A DNA stretch of 56,236 nt, from assembly GCA_943331005.2 (NCBI GenBank), contig CALQJX020000025.1, forward strand, positions 1-56,236, given 5' to 3'. This document shows positions 43,628 to 51,882 of the stretch, one piece after another (the first letter of the stretch is position 1; each line of letters opens with the position of its first letter). Source of the DNA: Bordetella parapertussis (GTDB lineage: Bacteria > Bacteroidota > Bacteroidia > Chitinophagales > Chitinophagaceae). The notes below the pieces were generated by a model that saw only the letters and a list, made by a program, of their open reading frames with translations, made no database searches and was not told the DNA's origin. The translations under genes were made by a program, and so were the position numbers.

Positions 43628-44680
43628 ATGCAACTAAACTTTCAGGAAGCTCAGCTGAAACAGCTATCGGTACACTTTGTGGGCAACAAGGGCAACGGGC
43701 AGGATATGATCACCTCCAAAAAACCTTTTTCCCTACACCCCGATCAGTCGCGTATCATCAGCGATGCCTTCTTCAGCAAGTTCTCAGGCGAGGGCGAAAA
43801 ATACGCCTTCAGCCATGGCGCTTCCCTGTCGTTCAATGAGGTTTATAATTTCTGCCTCGAAACACTGGCGGAGGAAGATACCTTCCACAAAAACTCCATC
43901 AACATAGCGCAACACCTGCACGAGAATACCACCCACCCCAAGGTAAAACCCGGAGAACTTTATGTCTGCTACTTTGGCAACTGCATAGTCAACGGTGCCT
44001 TCGTAGAGGTTATGGGTATCTTCAAGACCGAGACCAGAAGCAACTTTCTGGATGTGGTGGTAGATGCCAGAGACACCTCGCTGGAGCTGCGCAGCGGTGT
44101 AGATGTGGGCCGCTTCGATAAGGCCTGCCTCGTGCTGCCCACCAATGCCGAGAACGGCTTTGATGTACTCATATACGACAGCAACGGCAACCGGGGCGAG
44201 GAAGCTCAGTTCTGGCGCGAGAGCTTTCTGGGCGTGGTGCCGCAGGCCACAGAATACTACCACACCAATCAGTTCCTGGGCATGGCCAAAGAATTCATTA
44301 CCGCACAGTTGCCACAGGAATATGATATTGAAAAGACCGGCCAGATAGACCTCCTCAACAAGTCTATGGAATACTTCAGGGCAAACGAAGCCTTCGATAA
44401 ACAAAAGTTCTCTGAAGAGGTCTTCGAAGACAAGCGCATCATCAAGGCATTCAAAGAGTTCGAGAACAACTTCACCGAGATGAACGAGATAGACCTGCCC
44501 GATCAGTTCGATATCTCTGCACAGGCGGTAAAAAAACAGGTACGTGTCTTCAAAAGTGTGCTGAAGCTCGATAAGAACTTCCACGTATACATTCACGGCG
44601 ATAAAAGCCTCATAGAAAAGGGCTTCGACGAGCGCACCGGCAAGAATTATTACAAGATATACTTCGACGAGGAAAATTAA
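43628..44680 (+). CDS. Nucleoid-associated protein (YejK/NdpA-like)
   Basis: The 350-residue protein matches the 37-kDa nucleoid-associated family. Its start 'LSVHFVGNKGNGQDMITSKKPFSL' and blocks 'LYVCYFGNCIVNGAFVEVMGIFKTETRSNFLDV', 'VDVGRFDKACLVLPTNAENGFDVLIYDSNGNRGEEAQFWRESFLGVVPQATEYYHTNQFLGMAKEFI' follow the family in order. The E. coli relative binds the nucleoid; its exact action is not known. No signal peptide. The C-terminal 100 residues are charged and end in 'GKNYYKIYFDEEN'. Single gene. Confidence 0.88.
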   Translation: MQLNFQEAQLKQLSVHFVGNKGNGQDMITSKKPFSLHPDQSRIISDAFFSKFSGEGEKYAFSHGASLSFNEVYNFCLETLAEEDTFHKNSINIAQHLHENTTHPKVKPGELYVCYFGNCIVNGAFVEVMGIFKTETRSNFLDVVVDARDTSLELRSGVDVGRFDKACLVLPTNAENGFDVLIYDSNGNRGEEAQFWRESFLGVVPQATEYYHTNQFLGMAKEFITAQLPQEYDIEKTGQIDLLNKSMEYFRANEAFDKQKFSEEVFEDKRIIKAFKEFENNFTEMNEIDLPDQFDISAQAVKKQVRVFKSVLKLDKNFHVYIHGDKSLIEKGFDERTGKNYYKIYFDEEN

Positions 44681-44704
44681 GCCCCCGCTTTGCCCGCGTT
44701 TATT

Positions 44705-44712
44705 TAATTTTG
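44705..44712 (+). promoter_or_regulatory. Bacteroidota -7 promoter box
   Basis: TAATTTTG matches TAnnTTTG, 40 bp before the lipoprotein start at 44753. Confidence 0.4.
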
Positions 44713-44752
44713 AGCTACCCGCTAGGGTTCACTTTTTTTGATCTGTATAGCA

Positions 44753-45184
44753 ATGAGAAACTTCTTTTTACTTACTCTACTCCTCGCGGCAGCATTTACT
44801 TCCTGTAAAAAGAACGACAAGAAGATAGACCCCGAGGTGTCTGCAAAGGCCGGCAAGGCTGTCTTCTACTCATCTGGCAAAATGGTTACCAGCCACAAAG
44901 ATGCCATGGGCTCTTACAACTCGGCTACCATAGAGGGCCTCATGTCCGACGGGGCTACCCTCAGGCTGTGGATCAGAAGCTACTCCGACGAGCTCGATAC
45001 CTTTGCTATGGACAGCACCGGTGCCAGTGCCACCTACCTGCCACCTACACCCAGTGTAGAGGTAAAGGCGGTAAGGGGCACACTCATCATACTGTCATCT
45101 ACACCCGTTTATTCCGGTTCCTACAGTTTTGTATGTACCGACTCTACGGTGGTTACTGGCACTTTCAAAATAAATCCGCTCTGA
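44753..45184 (+). CDS. Small lipoprotein of unknown function
   Basis: ATG 44753 starts a lipoprotein signal (MRNFFLLTLLLAAAFTSC, Cys18) and is preferred to the upstream ATG at 44738; 143 residues. A Lys/Asp-rich linker (KKNDKKIDPE) leads into a beta-sandwich-like body ('ATIEGLMSDGATLRLWIRSYS', 'VEVKAVRGTLIILSSTPVYSGSYSFVCTDSTVVTGTFKI'). No motif points to an activity. Its 3' end is 70 bp from lysS, so some read-through is possible, although lysS has its own box. Confidence 0.65.
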   Translation: MRNFFLLTLLLAAAFTSCKKNDKKIDPEVSAKAGKAVFYSSGKMVTSHKDAMGSYNSATIEGLMSDGATLRLWIRSYSDELDTFAMDSTGASATYLPPTPSVEVKAVRGTLIILSSTPVYSGSYSFVCTDSTVVTGTFKINPL

Positions 45185-45241
45185 TAGCCGGATTTATTGC
45201 ACCTCATACATTTACACGATCCCATTTCGGTAACAATAATC

Positions 45242-45249
45242 TATTTTTG
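45242..45249 (+). promoter_or_regulatory. -7 promoter box 5 bp before the lysS start
   Basis: TATTTTTG is followed by CAGCC and the ATG at 45255, implying a leaderless or near-leaderless lysS operon transcript. Confidence 0.5.
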
Positions 45250-45254
45250 CAGCC

Positions 45255-46802
45255 ATGCAAGCATCACTCAGCGAACAGGAACTGGTACGCCGCGACAAAC
45301 TGCGGGAATTGGTAGAACTGGGCATAGACCCATACCCTGCCCCATCGTATGAAATCACTCATACTTCCGAAGACATAAAGAAGAACTATAACGAACAGAC
45401 AGCAGAAAACTTCAAGACTATTGCTCTTGCCGGCCGCATCATGAGCGTGCGCGACATGGGTAAGGCAAACTTTGCTGTGCTGCAGGACGGCGCAGGCCGC
45501 ATACAGGTATATGTGAAACGCGACGAGATATGCCCCGGCGAAGACAAGACCATGTATGACATTGTCTGGAAAAAGCTGCTCGATATAGGCGATATCATTG
45601 GCGTAAAAGGGTATGTTTTCACCACCAAGACCGGCGAAACATCCATACACGTTTCTTCTTTCACCCTGCTCACCAAAAGCCTCCATCCGCTACCCATAGT
45701 AAAGGAAAAGGACGGCGAGCAGTTCGATGCTGTTACCGATCTCGAATTCAAATACCGTCAGCGTTATGCCGACCTTATAGTGAACCCCGGTGTTCGCGAT
45801 ACGTTTGTGAAGATCACCAAAATGAAGAACGCCATCCGCACGTTCCTCAATGATCGTGGTGCGCTGGAAGTAGATACCCCTGTGCTGCAGAGCATACCGG
45901 GTGGCGCTACCGCACGCCCGTTCATCACCCATCACAATGCGCTGGATATACCGCTATACCTGCGTATAGCCAACGAACTCTACCTCAAACGCCTCATAGT
46001 AGGTGGTTTCGAATGGGTATATGAGTTCAGTCGCAACTTCCGCAACGAGGGTATGGACAGGACCCACAATCCCGAATTCACCATTCTCGAATTCTATGTG
46101 GCCTACAAAGACTACTTGTGGATGATGGAAACAACAGAGCAGATGCTGGAACAGACCGCCATTGCGGCCAACGGCACCTCTGTAGCCACTGTGAACGAAG
46201 TAGCCATCGACTTCAAAGCACCCTACAGGCGTGTCAGCATTTACGATGCCATCAAAGAACACACCGGCATAGACATCAGCGAGATGGACGAAGAAGGACT
46301 GCGTGGCGTGTGCAAACAACTGAAAATAGACGTAAACCCGTCTATGGGCAAGGGCAAGCTGATAGACGAGATCTTCGGCGGCAAGTGCGAGGCACATTAC
46401 ATTCAGCCTACCTTCATCACAGACTACCCTATAGAAATGAGTCCGCTCACCAAAAAGCACAGAAGCAAACCAGGTCTGGTAGAGCGCTTCGAGCTTATTG
46501 TGAACGGCAAGGAAATCGCCAACGCCTACAGCGAGCTGAATGACCCTATAGACCAGCGCGAGCGTTTCGAAGATCAGGTAAAACTCATGGAGCGTGGCGA
46601 CGACGAAGCCATGTTCATAGATTACGACTTCCTGCGTGCACTGGAATATGGCATGCCGCCAACAGCGGGCATAGGCTTCGGCATAGAGCGCCTGGCCATG
46701 CTGCTCACAGGGCAGGTATCCATTCAGGATGTACTCTTCTTCCCGCAGATGCGCCCCGAGAAGACACACCCAACCGCTCACGACGAGGATATAACTATCT
46801 GA
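45255..46802 (+). CDS. lysS: Lysyl-tRNA synthetase, class II
   Basis: The 515-residue enzyme charges tRNA-Lys. An N-terminal OB-fold anticodon-binding domain (about 50-150: 'IALAGRIMSVRDMGKANFAVLQDGAGRIQVYVKRD') precedes the class II core. Motif 2 is 'VYEFSRNFRNEGMDRTHNPEFTILEFYVAY' and motif 3 'GIGFGIERLAMLLTG'; 'YPIEMSPLTKKHRSKPGLVERFELIVNGKEIANAYSELNDPIDQRERFEDQ' binds lysine. Length is typical. It is the first gene of a forward operon with the DUF1684 and ACBP genes. Confidence 0.97.
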   Translation: MQASLSEQELVRRDKLRELVELGIDPYPAPSYEITHTSEDIKKNYNEQTAENFKTIALAGRIMSVRDMGKANFAVLQDGAGRIQVYVKRDEICPGEDKTMYDIVWKKLLDIGDIIGVKGYVFTTKTGETSIHVSSFTLLTKSLHPLPIVKEKDGEQFDAVTDLEFKYRQRYADLIVNPGVRDTFVKITKMKNAIRTFLNDRGALEVDTPVLQSIPGGATARPFITHHNALDIPLYLRIANELYLKRLIVGGFEWVYEFSRNFRNEGMDRTHNPEFTILEFYVAYKDYLWMMETTEQMLEQTAIAANGTSVATVNEVAIDFKAPYRRVSIYDAIKEHTGIDISEMDEEGLRGVCKQLKIDVNPSMGKGKLIDEIFGGKCEAHYIQPTFITDYPIEMSPLTKKHRSKPGLVERFELIVNGKEIANAYSELNDPIDQRERFEDQVKLMERGDDEAMFIDYDFLRALEYGMPPTAGIGFGIERLAMLLTGQVSIQDVLFFPQMRPEKTHPTAHDEDITI

Positions 46803-46845
46803 TCAACACACAACCATTAACCGGGCCATTGGCCCACAGGTATCT

Positions 46846-47445
46846 ATGAGATCATTGCTTTTATGCACGGTATGTTTGCTGGGCTGCCTTCAGGGGGCGG
46901 TCGGGCAAACATACCGCGATACCATAGCCACCTTCCGCAAAAAATACATTGCAGAGCTGCTTGAGGATAAACGCGCTCCCATAAAGCCGCACCAGACCCC
47001 AAAGATCAGCTTCTTTCCGGCAGACAGGAGTTATTGCGTCTGGGCCGATGTGAAAGAAACACCCGGCAGCATCCCCTTCATGATACCCACTCACAGTGGC
47101 CGTCAGAAACCCTTCCGCGAATATGCTACGCTTACTTTCACCCTGCAGGGACAGCAATACAACCTGCACGTTTACCAGGGCATAGACATCATCAAAGACA
47201 CGCTCTACAAAGATCATCTGTTCCTGCCCTTCAAAGACCGCACCAACTACGAGAGCACCTATGGTGGCGGCCGGTATATAGACCTCTCCCTCAAAGACAT
47301 TACCGGCGGCAGGCTCCTCCTCGACTTCAACAAATGCTACAATCCCTATTGTGCCTATGCCGATGGGTTCAACTGTCCCATTCCCCCCGATGAGAATATA
47401 CTGCCAATAGAGATACCCGCAGGAGAGAAAACATTCATCCACTAA
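46846..47445 (+). CDS. DUF1684 domain-containing exported protein
   Basis: The 199-residue protein has a signal peptide or lipid-anchored start (MRSLLLCTVCLLGCLQGAVG) and the DUF1684 pattern: 'FFPADRSYCVWADVK...FMIPTHSGRQKPFREYATLTFTLQGQQYNLHVYQG', 'LFLPFKDRTNYESTYGGGRYIDL', 'LLLDFNKCYNPYCAYADGFNCPIPPDENILPIEIPAGEKTF'. The final block holds the conserved 'FN..YNP.C.Y...F.CP.PP.EN.L...I.AGEK' signature. DUF1684 has no established function. It is 43 bp downstream of lysS and 15 bp upstream of the ACBP gene. Confidence 0.88.
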   Translation: MRSLLLCTVCLLGCLQGAVGQTYRDTIATFRKKYIAELLEDKRAPIKPHQTPKISFFPADRSYCVWADVKETPGSIPFMIPTHSGRQKPFREYATLTFTLQGQQYNLHVYQGIDIIKDTLYKDHLFLPFKDRTNYESTYGGGRYIDLSLKDITGGRLLLDFNKCYNPYCAYADGFNCPIPPDENILPIEIPAGEKTFIH

Positions 47446-47460
47446 TAAAACCACCTGAAA

Positions 47461-47718
47461 ATGACACTAGAGGAACTCTTCCAACAGGCAGCGGGCAATA
47501 GCAAATTGCTCACCGCCCGCCCCGACAATGATACCCTGCTCAAACTATACAGCCTCTACAAGCAGGCAACAGAAGGAGACAACACAGGCGATGCACCTGC
47601 CAACCCGTTCGACTTTGTAGCTCGTGCCAAACACGATGCCTGGGCTGCCATCAGCGGCATGACAAAGGACACAGCCATGCAGCAATACATAGATCTGGTA
47701 AACTCCCTCAGATCCTAG
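47461..47718 (+). CDS. Acyl-CoA-binding protein (ACBP) family
   Basis: The 85-residue four-helix protein carries the ACBP signature 'YSLYKQATEGDNT' near residue 33 and 'AKHDAWAAISGMTKDTAMQQYIDLV' near 58. ACBPs bind medium- to long-chain acyl-CoA with high affinity and buffer or deliver it in the cytosol. The Tyr and Lys residues that contact the CoA (YKQAT, AW...G) are present. It is the last gene of the lysS operon and is followed by a terminator. Confidence 0.93.
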   Translation: MTLEELFQQAAGNSKLLTARPDNDTLLKLYSLYKQATEGDNTGDAPANPFDFVARAKHDAWAAISGMTKDTAMQQYIDLVNSLRS

Positions 47719-47752
47719 CGTACACAAACGCCATTACTCTTTTCCATCAATA

Positions 47753-47782
47753 AGAAAAGGCTTGCCACGGCAAGCCTTTTCT
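47753..47782. terminator. Strong bidirectional terminator hairpin
   Basis: A perfect 14-bp stem (AGAAAAGGCTTGCC with 47769-47782) and minimal loop lie between the ACBP gene (+) and the NHL-protein gene (-). T-rich arms let it act on both strands. Confidence 0.8.
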
Positions 47783-47810
47783 GTATATAGTTCGTTGTTA
47801 GGTCTGTTTA

Positions 47811-49166
47811 TTATGGCAGGCGGTTCACCCTTCCTGTCCATTTGCCACGCTTCGATACTGCGTATATGTTGTAGATACCCGGCACATCAAAATAGATGTT
47901 GATGTAGCTGTTGGTTGGTCCTACAGACTGGCTTATCATACGGCCTTCCATGTTGGTAACAAATATCGTAGCTATCTCTTCATACAGAGAAGCCATAAAG
48001 ATGTTGGTAGATGAACGGGTAGGATTAGGGAAAATGGTAAGTGTATCTGTTGTAAATGGCTCATCCAGATACACATAACGGATCCTGTTGGTTTTTTCGC
48101 CTATATACAGATTGCCCGATGAATCTACAGCTACACAGCTCGGACGGGTTACACAGGCATCAACTGCCAGTCCGCCATCGCCTGTGTGAGATGCCTCTGC
48201 AGTACCATCGCCGGCTACAGTATTGATCTTGCCGTCTGTACCTATTTTACGTACACGGTTATTGAAATAGTCAGCAAAGAAAATGTTGCCATCCCTGTCT
48301 ATTGCCAGAGAAGCCGGATAGTTGATGCGCGATGTTTTGGCAAAACCATTATCACCGCCAAATCCTGCATTATTACCCGAACCCGCTATGGTGGTCACAA
48401 TACCTGCAGTATCTATCTTACGGATCACATTGTTGGCAGCATCAGCTACGATCACTTCATTGTTTGGCAGCACAGCTACATCGCTTGGCTGGTAGAAGAA
48501 AGCCTTAGTAGCCTTTATACCATCACCCGAATAGAAATGTACTGTAGAGTCGGCACCTGCTATAGTGGTAATGATACCATTGGTATTCACCTTCCTGATC
48601 TTGTGGTTATTACAATCAGCAATATACATATTGCCATAACTGTCGAAAGCGACACCCTTTGGCAGATTCAGCGATGCACTGGTAGCTGCAGAATCGTCTC
48701 CTGAGAAACCTGCTACACCATTGCCTGCTACAGTAGTGATAATGCCTGCAGTATCTATTTTACGGATCCTGTTGTTTTTAGAATCAGCGAAATACAGATT
48801 ACCTGTTGCGTCTAGTGCCAGCCCCATCGGGAAGCTTACTTTAGCCTTTTTGGCAGCTCCACCATCGCCCGACATACCTCCGGCACCAAAACCGGCGATT
48901 GTGGTAATGAAACCACGCGAATCTATCTTGCGTACCTTGTTGTTGTATTGATCTGAAATATACAGGTTGCCTTTCTTATCATGCTTCAGACCGCCGGTTA
49001 TGTTCACAGTTGCAAACGCCGCATACCCTTCGTCGCCGGATGAGCCTCTCGATCCGTCGCCGGCCAATGTAGTAATGATCTGCCCCATAACACTTGCCGG
49101 AGACAGAGCTACTAATATCAGCGCTATGTATATGAGCCTTTTATGAAGATTGTACCTGTTATTCAT
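47811..49166 (-). CDS. NHL-repeat beta-propeller protein with T9SS type A-like sorting domain
   Basis: The 451-residue protein has a signal peptide (about residues 9-29: 'KRLIYIALILVALSPASVMG'). Six NHL blades follow, each about 55 residues with 'ITT[IV]AG.G..G.SGDGG.A' and 'LDATGNLYFADSKNNRIRKID' type cores, closing a six-bladed propeller. The last 75 residues are a divergent type A sorting domain ('TLTIFPNPTRSSTNIF', 'VTNMEGRMISQS', 'DVPGIYNIYAVSKRG'). Such proteins are T9SS-secreted. NHL propellers bind proteins, RNA or small ligands; here the ligand is unknown. It is related in layout to the NHL protein at 51883-53793. Confidence 0.9.
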   Translation of the reverse strand: MNNRYNLHKRLIYIALILVALSPASVMGQIITTLAGDGSRGSSGDEGYAAFATVNITGGLKHDKKGNLYISDQYNNKVRKIDSRGFITTIAGFGAGGMSGDGGAAKKAKVSFPMGLALDATGNLYFADSKNNRIRKIDTAGIITTVAGNGVAGFSGDDSAATSASLNLPKGVAFDSYGNMYIADCNNHKIRKVNTNGIITTIAGADSTVHFYSGDGIKATKAFFYQPSDVAVLPNNEVIVADAANNVIRKIDTAGIVTTIAGSGNNAGFGGDNGFAKTSRINYPASLAIDRDGNIFFADYFNNRVRKIGTDGKINTVAGDGTAEASHTGDGGLAVDACVTRPSCVAVDSSGNLYIGEKTNRIRYVYLDEPFTTDTLTIFPNPTRSSTNIFMASLYEEIATIFVTNMEGRMISQSVGPTNSYINIYFDVPGIYNIYAVSKRGKWTGRVNRLP

Positions 49167-49673
49167 GTAATATTTGATTTAACTACTTCTGGTGAGTGTA
49201 CTATTTTAGTATAAAAATTGTGCAGCAAAACTACTGAGTAACTACCAATGTCTGCTTTTAAAGAATCTATTCAGTCCCTGTTCCGGTCGCTTTACTATCA
49301 CCGTATTGAAATAGCAAAAAAAACCCGAACCTGCACCAGACAAGCATTAGCAGTTGTAAAAAGCATCAGGATACCCCTAAAAATAGGTACACCCTGCTCT
49401 TCTTACCGCAAAATTTGGCACTAAGATAATGTATATTTTTTGATTTTAAAACCCTTCAGCTATTATTCAGCACCCCATATAGCTGCTTCTGTGGCTGTTC
49501 ACAGCCATTATACTGCCATCTGCATGATGTTCATGCACTTATCGTTAGTAGATTTTTTATTTAATTAATAAAATGGTCACATTATACAGATACACATATC
49601 TAAGGGAACCCAGCATTTATACAGGTAGCGCAGCATTTCATATTTGAGGTACATTTGCAGTAAATAATCTTTC
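49167..49673. other. Divergent intergenic region, 507 bp
   Basis: This is the longest non-coding stretch, between the divergent NHL gene and the radical SAM gene. It carries the box TACATTTG (about 49649-49656) upstream of the radical SAM start, and one 7-bp perfect hairpin (TGGCTGT at 49492-49498 with its complement at 49501-49507). I see no ORF or RNA gene. Confidence 0.5.
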
Positions 49674-51872
49674 TTGGGCACAAAAGTCTTTCTGGCAACG
49701 CCGCCGTTCACACAACTCAATACCCCCTACCCGGCCACGGCCTACCTGAAAGGGTTCCTCAACACAAAGGGGATCGCTTCCTTCCAGTCCGACCTGGGTA
49801 TTGAGGTCATATTACAACTTTTCTCGGCTTCCGGCCTTCAGGCACTCTTTGCCCATATTGCCGGTTGCGAGCTGCAGTTGTCAGAGAATGCACAACGTAT
49901 CATTGCCCTCAAAGATGCATACATACAAACAATAGACCATACAATAAATTTTCTGCAGGGCCACAACCCCAGCCTTGCCCACATGATCAGCAAGCGGAAC
50001 TACCTGCCCGAGGCATCCCGCTTCACACAGGCGCAGGACCTCACCTGGGCTTTTGGCGCCATGGGCACTCAGGACCAGGCCAAACACCTGGCTACCATGT
50101 ATCTGGAAGACATTTCAGACCTCATTCAGGAATGTGCCGATCCTCATTTTGGCTTCAGCCGCTATGCCGAAAGGCTGGGGCGCAGTGCCAATAGCTTCGA
50201 CGAACTGTACCATGCCCTGCAGCAACCACCTACCTACATAGACAACATCTTACTGCAACTGCTGGCACAACGCATACAAGAGGTGCAGCCCACCATAGTG
50301 GCGCTCTCTGTGCCCTTCCCCGGCAACCTCTATGCGGCCTTCCGCTGCGGGCAGTGGCTCAAACAGCACTACCCTGCTGCCATGGTTATCATGGGTGGCG
50401 GTTTTGCCAATACCGAACTGCGTTCCCTCTCAGATGCGCGTGTGTTCAGCTTCTTCGATCTCATCACCCTCGACGATGGCGAATCACCCGTTGAGAACAT
50501 CATAAAATATACCGAAGGCACGCTTTCCCTGCAGGAGCTCAAAAGAACATTTGCATTGGTCGATGGAGAGGTTACTTTCTTCAACAACCCTGCCTGCACC
50601 GACTACAAACAGGGGCAGGTGGGCACTCCCGACTATAGCGACCTCCTGCTCAACAGATACATATCTGCCATAGAGGTTACCAACCCCATGCACAGCCTCT
50701 GGAGCGATGGCCGCTGGAACAAACTCACCATGGCTCATGGCTGCTACTGGGGCAAGTGTACCTTCTGCGACACCTCGCTCGACTACATTCAGCGCTACGA
50801 GCCGCTTACCGCATCCATCATCTGCGATCGCATTGAGACCATCATTGCACAGACGGGTCAATCCGGGTTCCACTTTGTAGATGAGGCGGCACCTCCTGCA
50901 CTCATGCGCTCCCTGGCACTAGAGATCATCCGCCGTAAGATAACTATCAGCTGGTGGACCAATATCCGCTTCGAAAAAAGCTTCACCCGCGATCTTTGTA
51001 TGCTGCTCAAAGCCAGCGGCTGCATAGCTGTTTCCGGCGGACTGGAAGTAGCCTCCGATCGCCTGCTCGATCTCATTCAGAAGGGCATCACCGTGGCTCA
51101 GGTAGCTACCGTAAACAAGCACTTCACCGAAGCGGGTATCATGGTGCATGCCTACCTCATGTATGGCTTCCCTACCCAAACCGCACAAGAGACCATAGAC
51201 TCGCTGGAAATGGTGCGACAGATGTTTGCTACCGGCATTCTGCAGTCTGCCTTCTGGCATCAGTTTGCCATGACCGCCCATAGCCCCGTAGGCATGGAGC
51301 CCGGCAAGTACAAGGTAAAAAAGGAAACAGACGAAATAGGCACCTTTGCCAACAACGATATAGTACATACTGACCCCAACGGCGCCGACCACGAAAGCTT
51401 CTCGCAGGGACTCAAAAAATCGCTGCTCAACTTCATGCATGGTGCCTGTCTCGACTTCCCGCTGCACAAGTGGTTCGACTTCAAAACACCCAAGACCACT
51501 ATCGCCCCCGAATATATAAAAGGTATCCTCACCACCGGCACATACACGCCCATGAAGATGAATGCAAAAGTGGTGTGGCTAGGTGCAGCACCAGTTGCAG
51601 AGTACTTCACAAAATCGGCCAAAGGAGAAGTCTGGGAAATGTGTTCCCTCACACTGCACAGCAGGCAGGGCACCACTGTGGTTAAACTTGGCAAAGAGCA
51701 GGGCACCTGGCTCGCCGCCATGCTACCCCTCCTCTCTGCAGACAATATGAAACTACTAACCCTGCAGGAAGTTCAGGACAACTACGAAGCCGCAGGCCTC
51801 GAAGACTTCGAACTCTTCTGGGAAAACAAACCAATGAATACACTCTACAAAGCAGGCCTTCTGGTGGTATAA
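49674..51872 (+). CDS. B12-binding-type radical SAM protein
   Basis: The 732-residue protein starts at TTG 49674: a stop lies in frame 9 bp upstream (TAA 49665) and no ATG occurs before the conserved 'KVFLATPPFTQLNTPYPATAYLKGFL' start of the B12-type N-terminal domain. The N-terminal ~250 residues end in 'MVIMGGGFANTELR', as in cobalamin-binding Rossmann domains, but no DxHxxG motif is visible, so base-on cobalamin is doubtful. The radical SAM cluster motif is 'HGCYWGKCTFC' (Cys357, Cys362, Cys365), spaced CX4CX2C. Other conserved parts are 'GFHFVDEAAPP', 'SGGLEVASDRLLDLIQKGI' and 'AYLMYGFPTQTAQET'. The substrate is unknown. It is convergent with an NHL gene (10 bp between stops). Confidence 0.88.
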   Translation: MGTKVFLATPPFTQLNTPYPATAYLKGFLNTKGIASFQSDLGIEVILQLFSASGLQALFAHIAGCELQLSENAQRIIALKDAYIQTIDHTINFLQGHNPSLAHMISKRNYLPEASRFTQAQDLTWAFGAMGTQDQAKHLATMYLEDISDLIQECADPHFGFSRYAERLGRSANSFDELYHALQQPPTYIDNILLQLLAQRIQEVQPTIVALSVPFPGNLYAAFRCGQWLKQHYPAAMVIMGGGFANTELRSLSDARVFSFFDLITLDDGESPVENIIKYTEGTLSLQELKRTFALVDGEVTFFNNPACTDYKQGQVGTPDYSDLLLNRYISAIEVTNPMHSLWSDGRWNKLTMAHGCYWGKCTFCDTSLDYIQRYEPLTASIICDRIETIIAQTGQSGFHFVDEAAPPALMRSLALEIIRRKITISWWTNIRFEKSFTRDLCMLLKASGCIAVSGGLEVASDRLLDLIQKGITVAQVATVNKHFTEAGIMVHAYLMYGFPTQTAQETIDSLEMVRQMFATGILQSAFWHQFAMTAHSPVGMEPGKYKVKKETDEIGTFANNDIVHTDPNGADHESFSQGLKKSLLNFMHGACLDFPLHKWFDFKTPKTTIAPEYIKGILTTGTYTPMKMNAKVVWLGAAPVAEYFTKSAKGEVWEMCSLTLHSRQGTTVVKLGKEQGTWLAAMLPLLSADNMKLLTLQEVQDNYEAAGLEDFELFWENKPMNTLYKAGLLVV

Positions 51873-51882
51873 AAGCAAAATA

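Noticed and set aside
45954..46781. 275-codon open frame antisense to lysS
   Set aside because: It overlaps the catalytic core of LysS, whose motifs are intact; no independent support.
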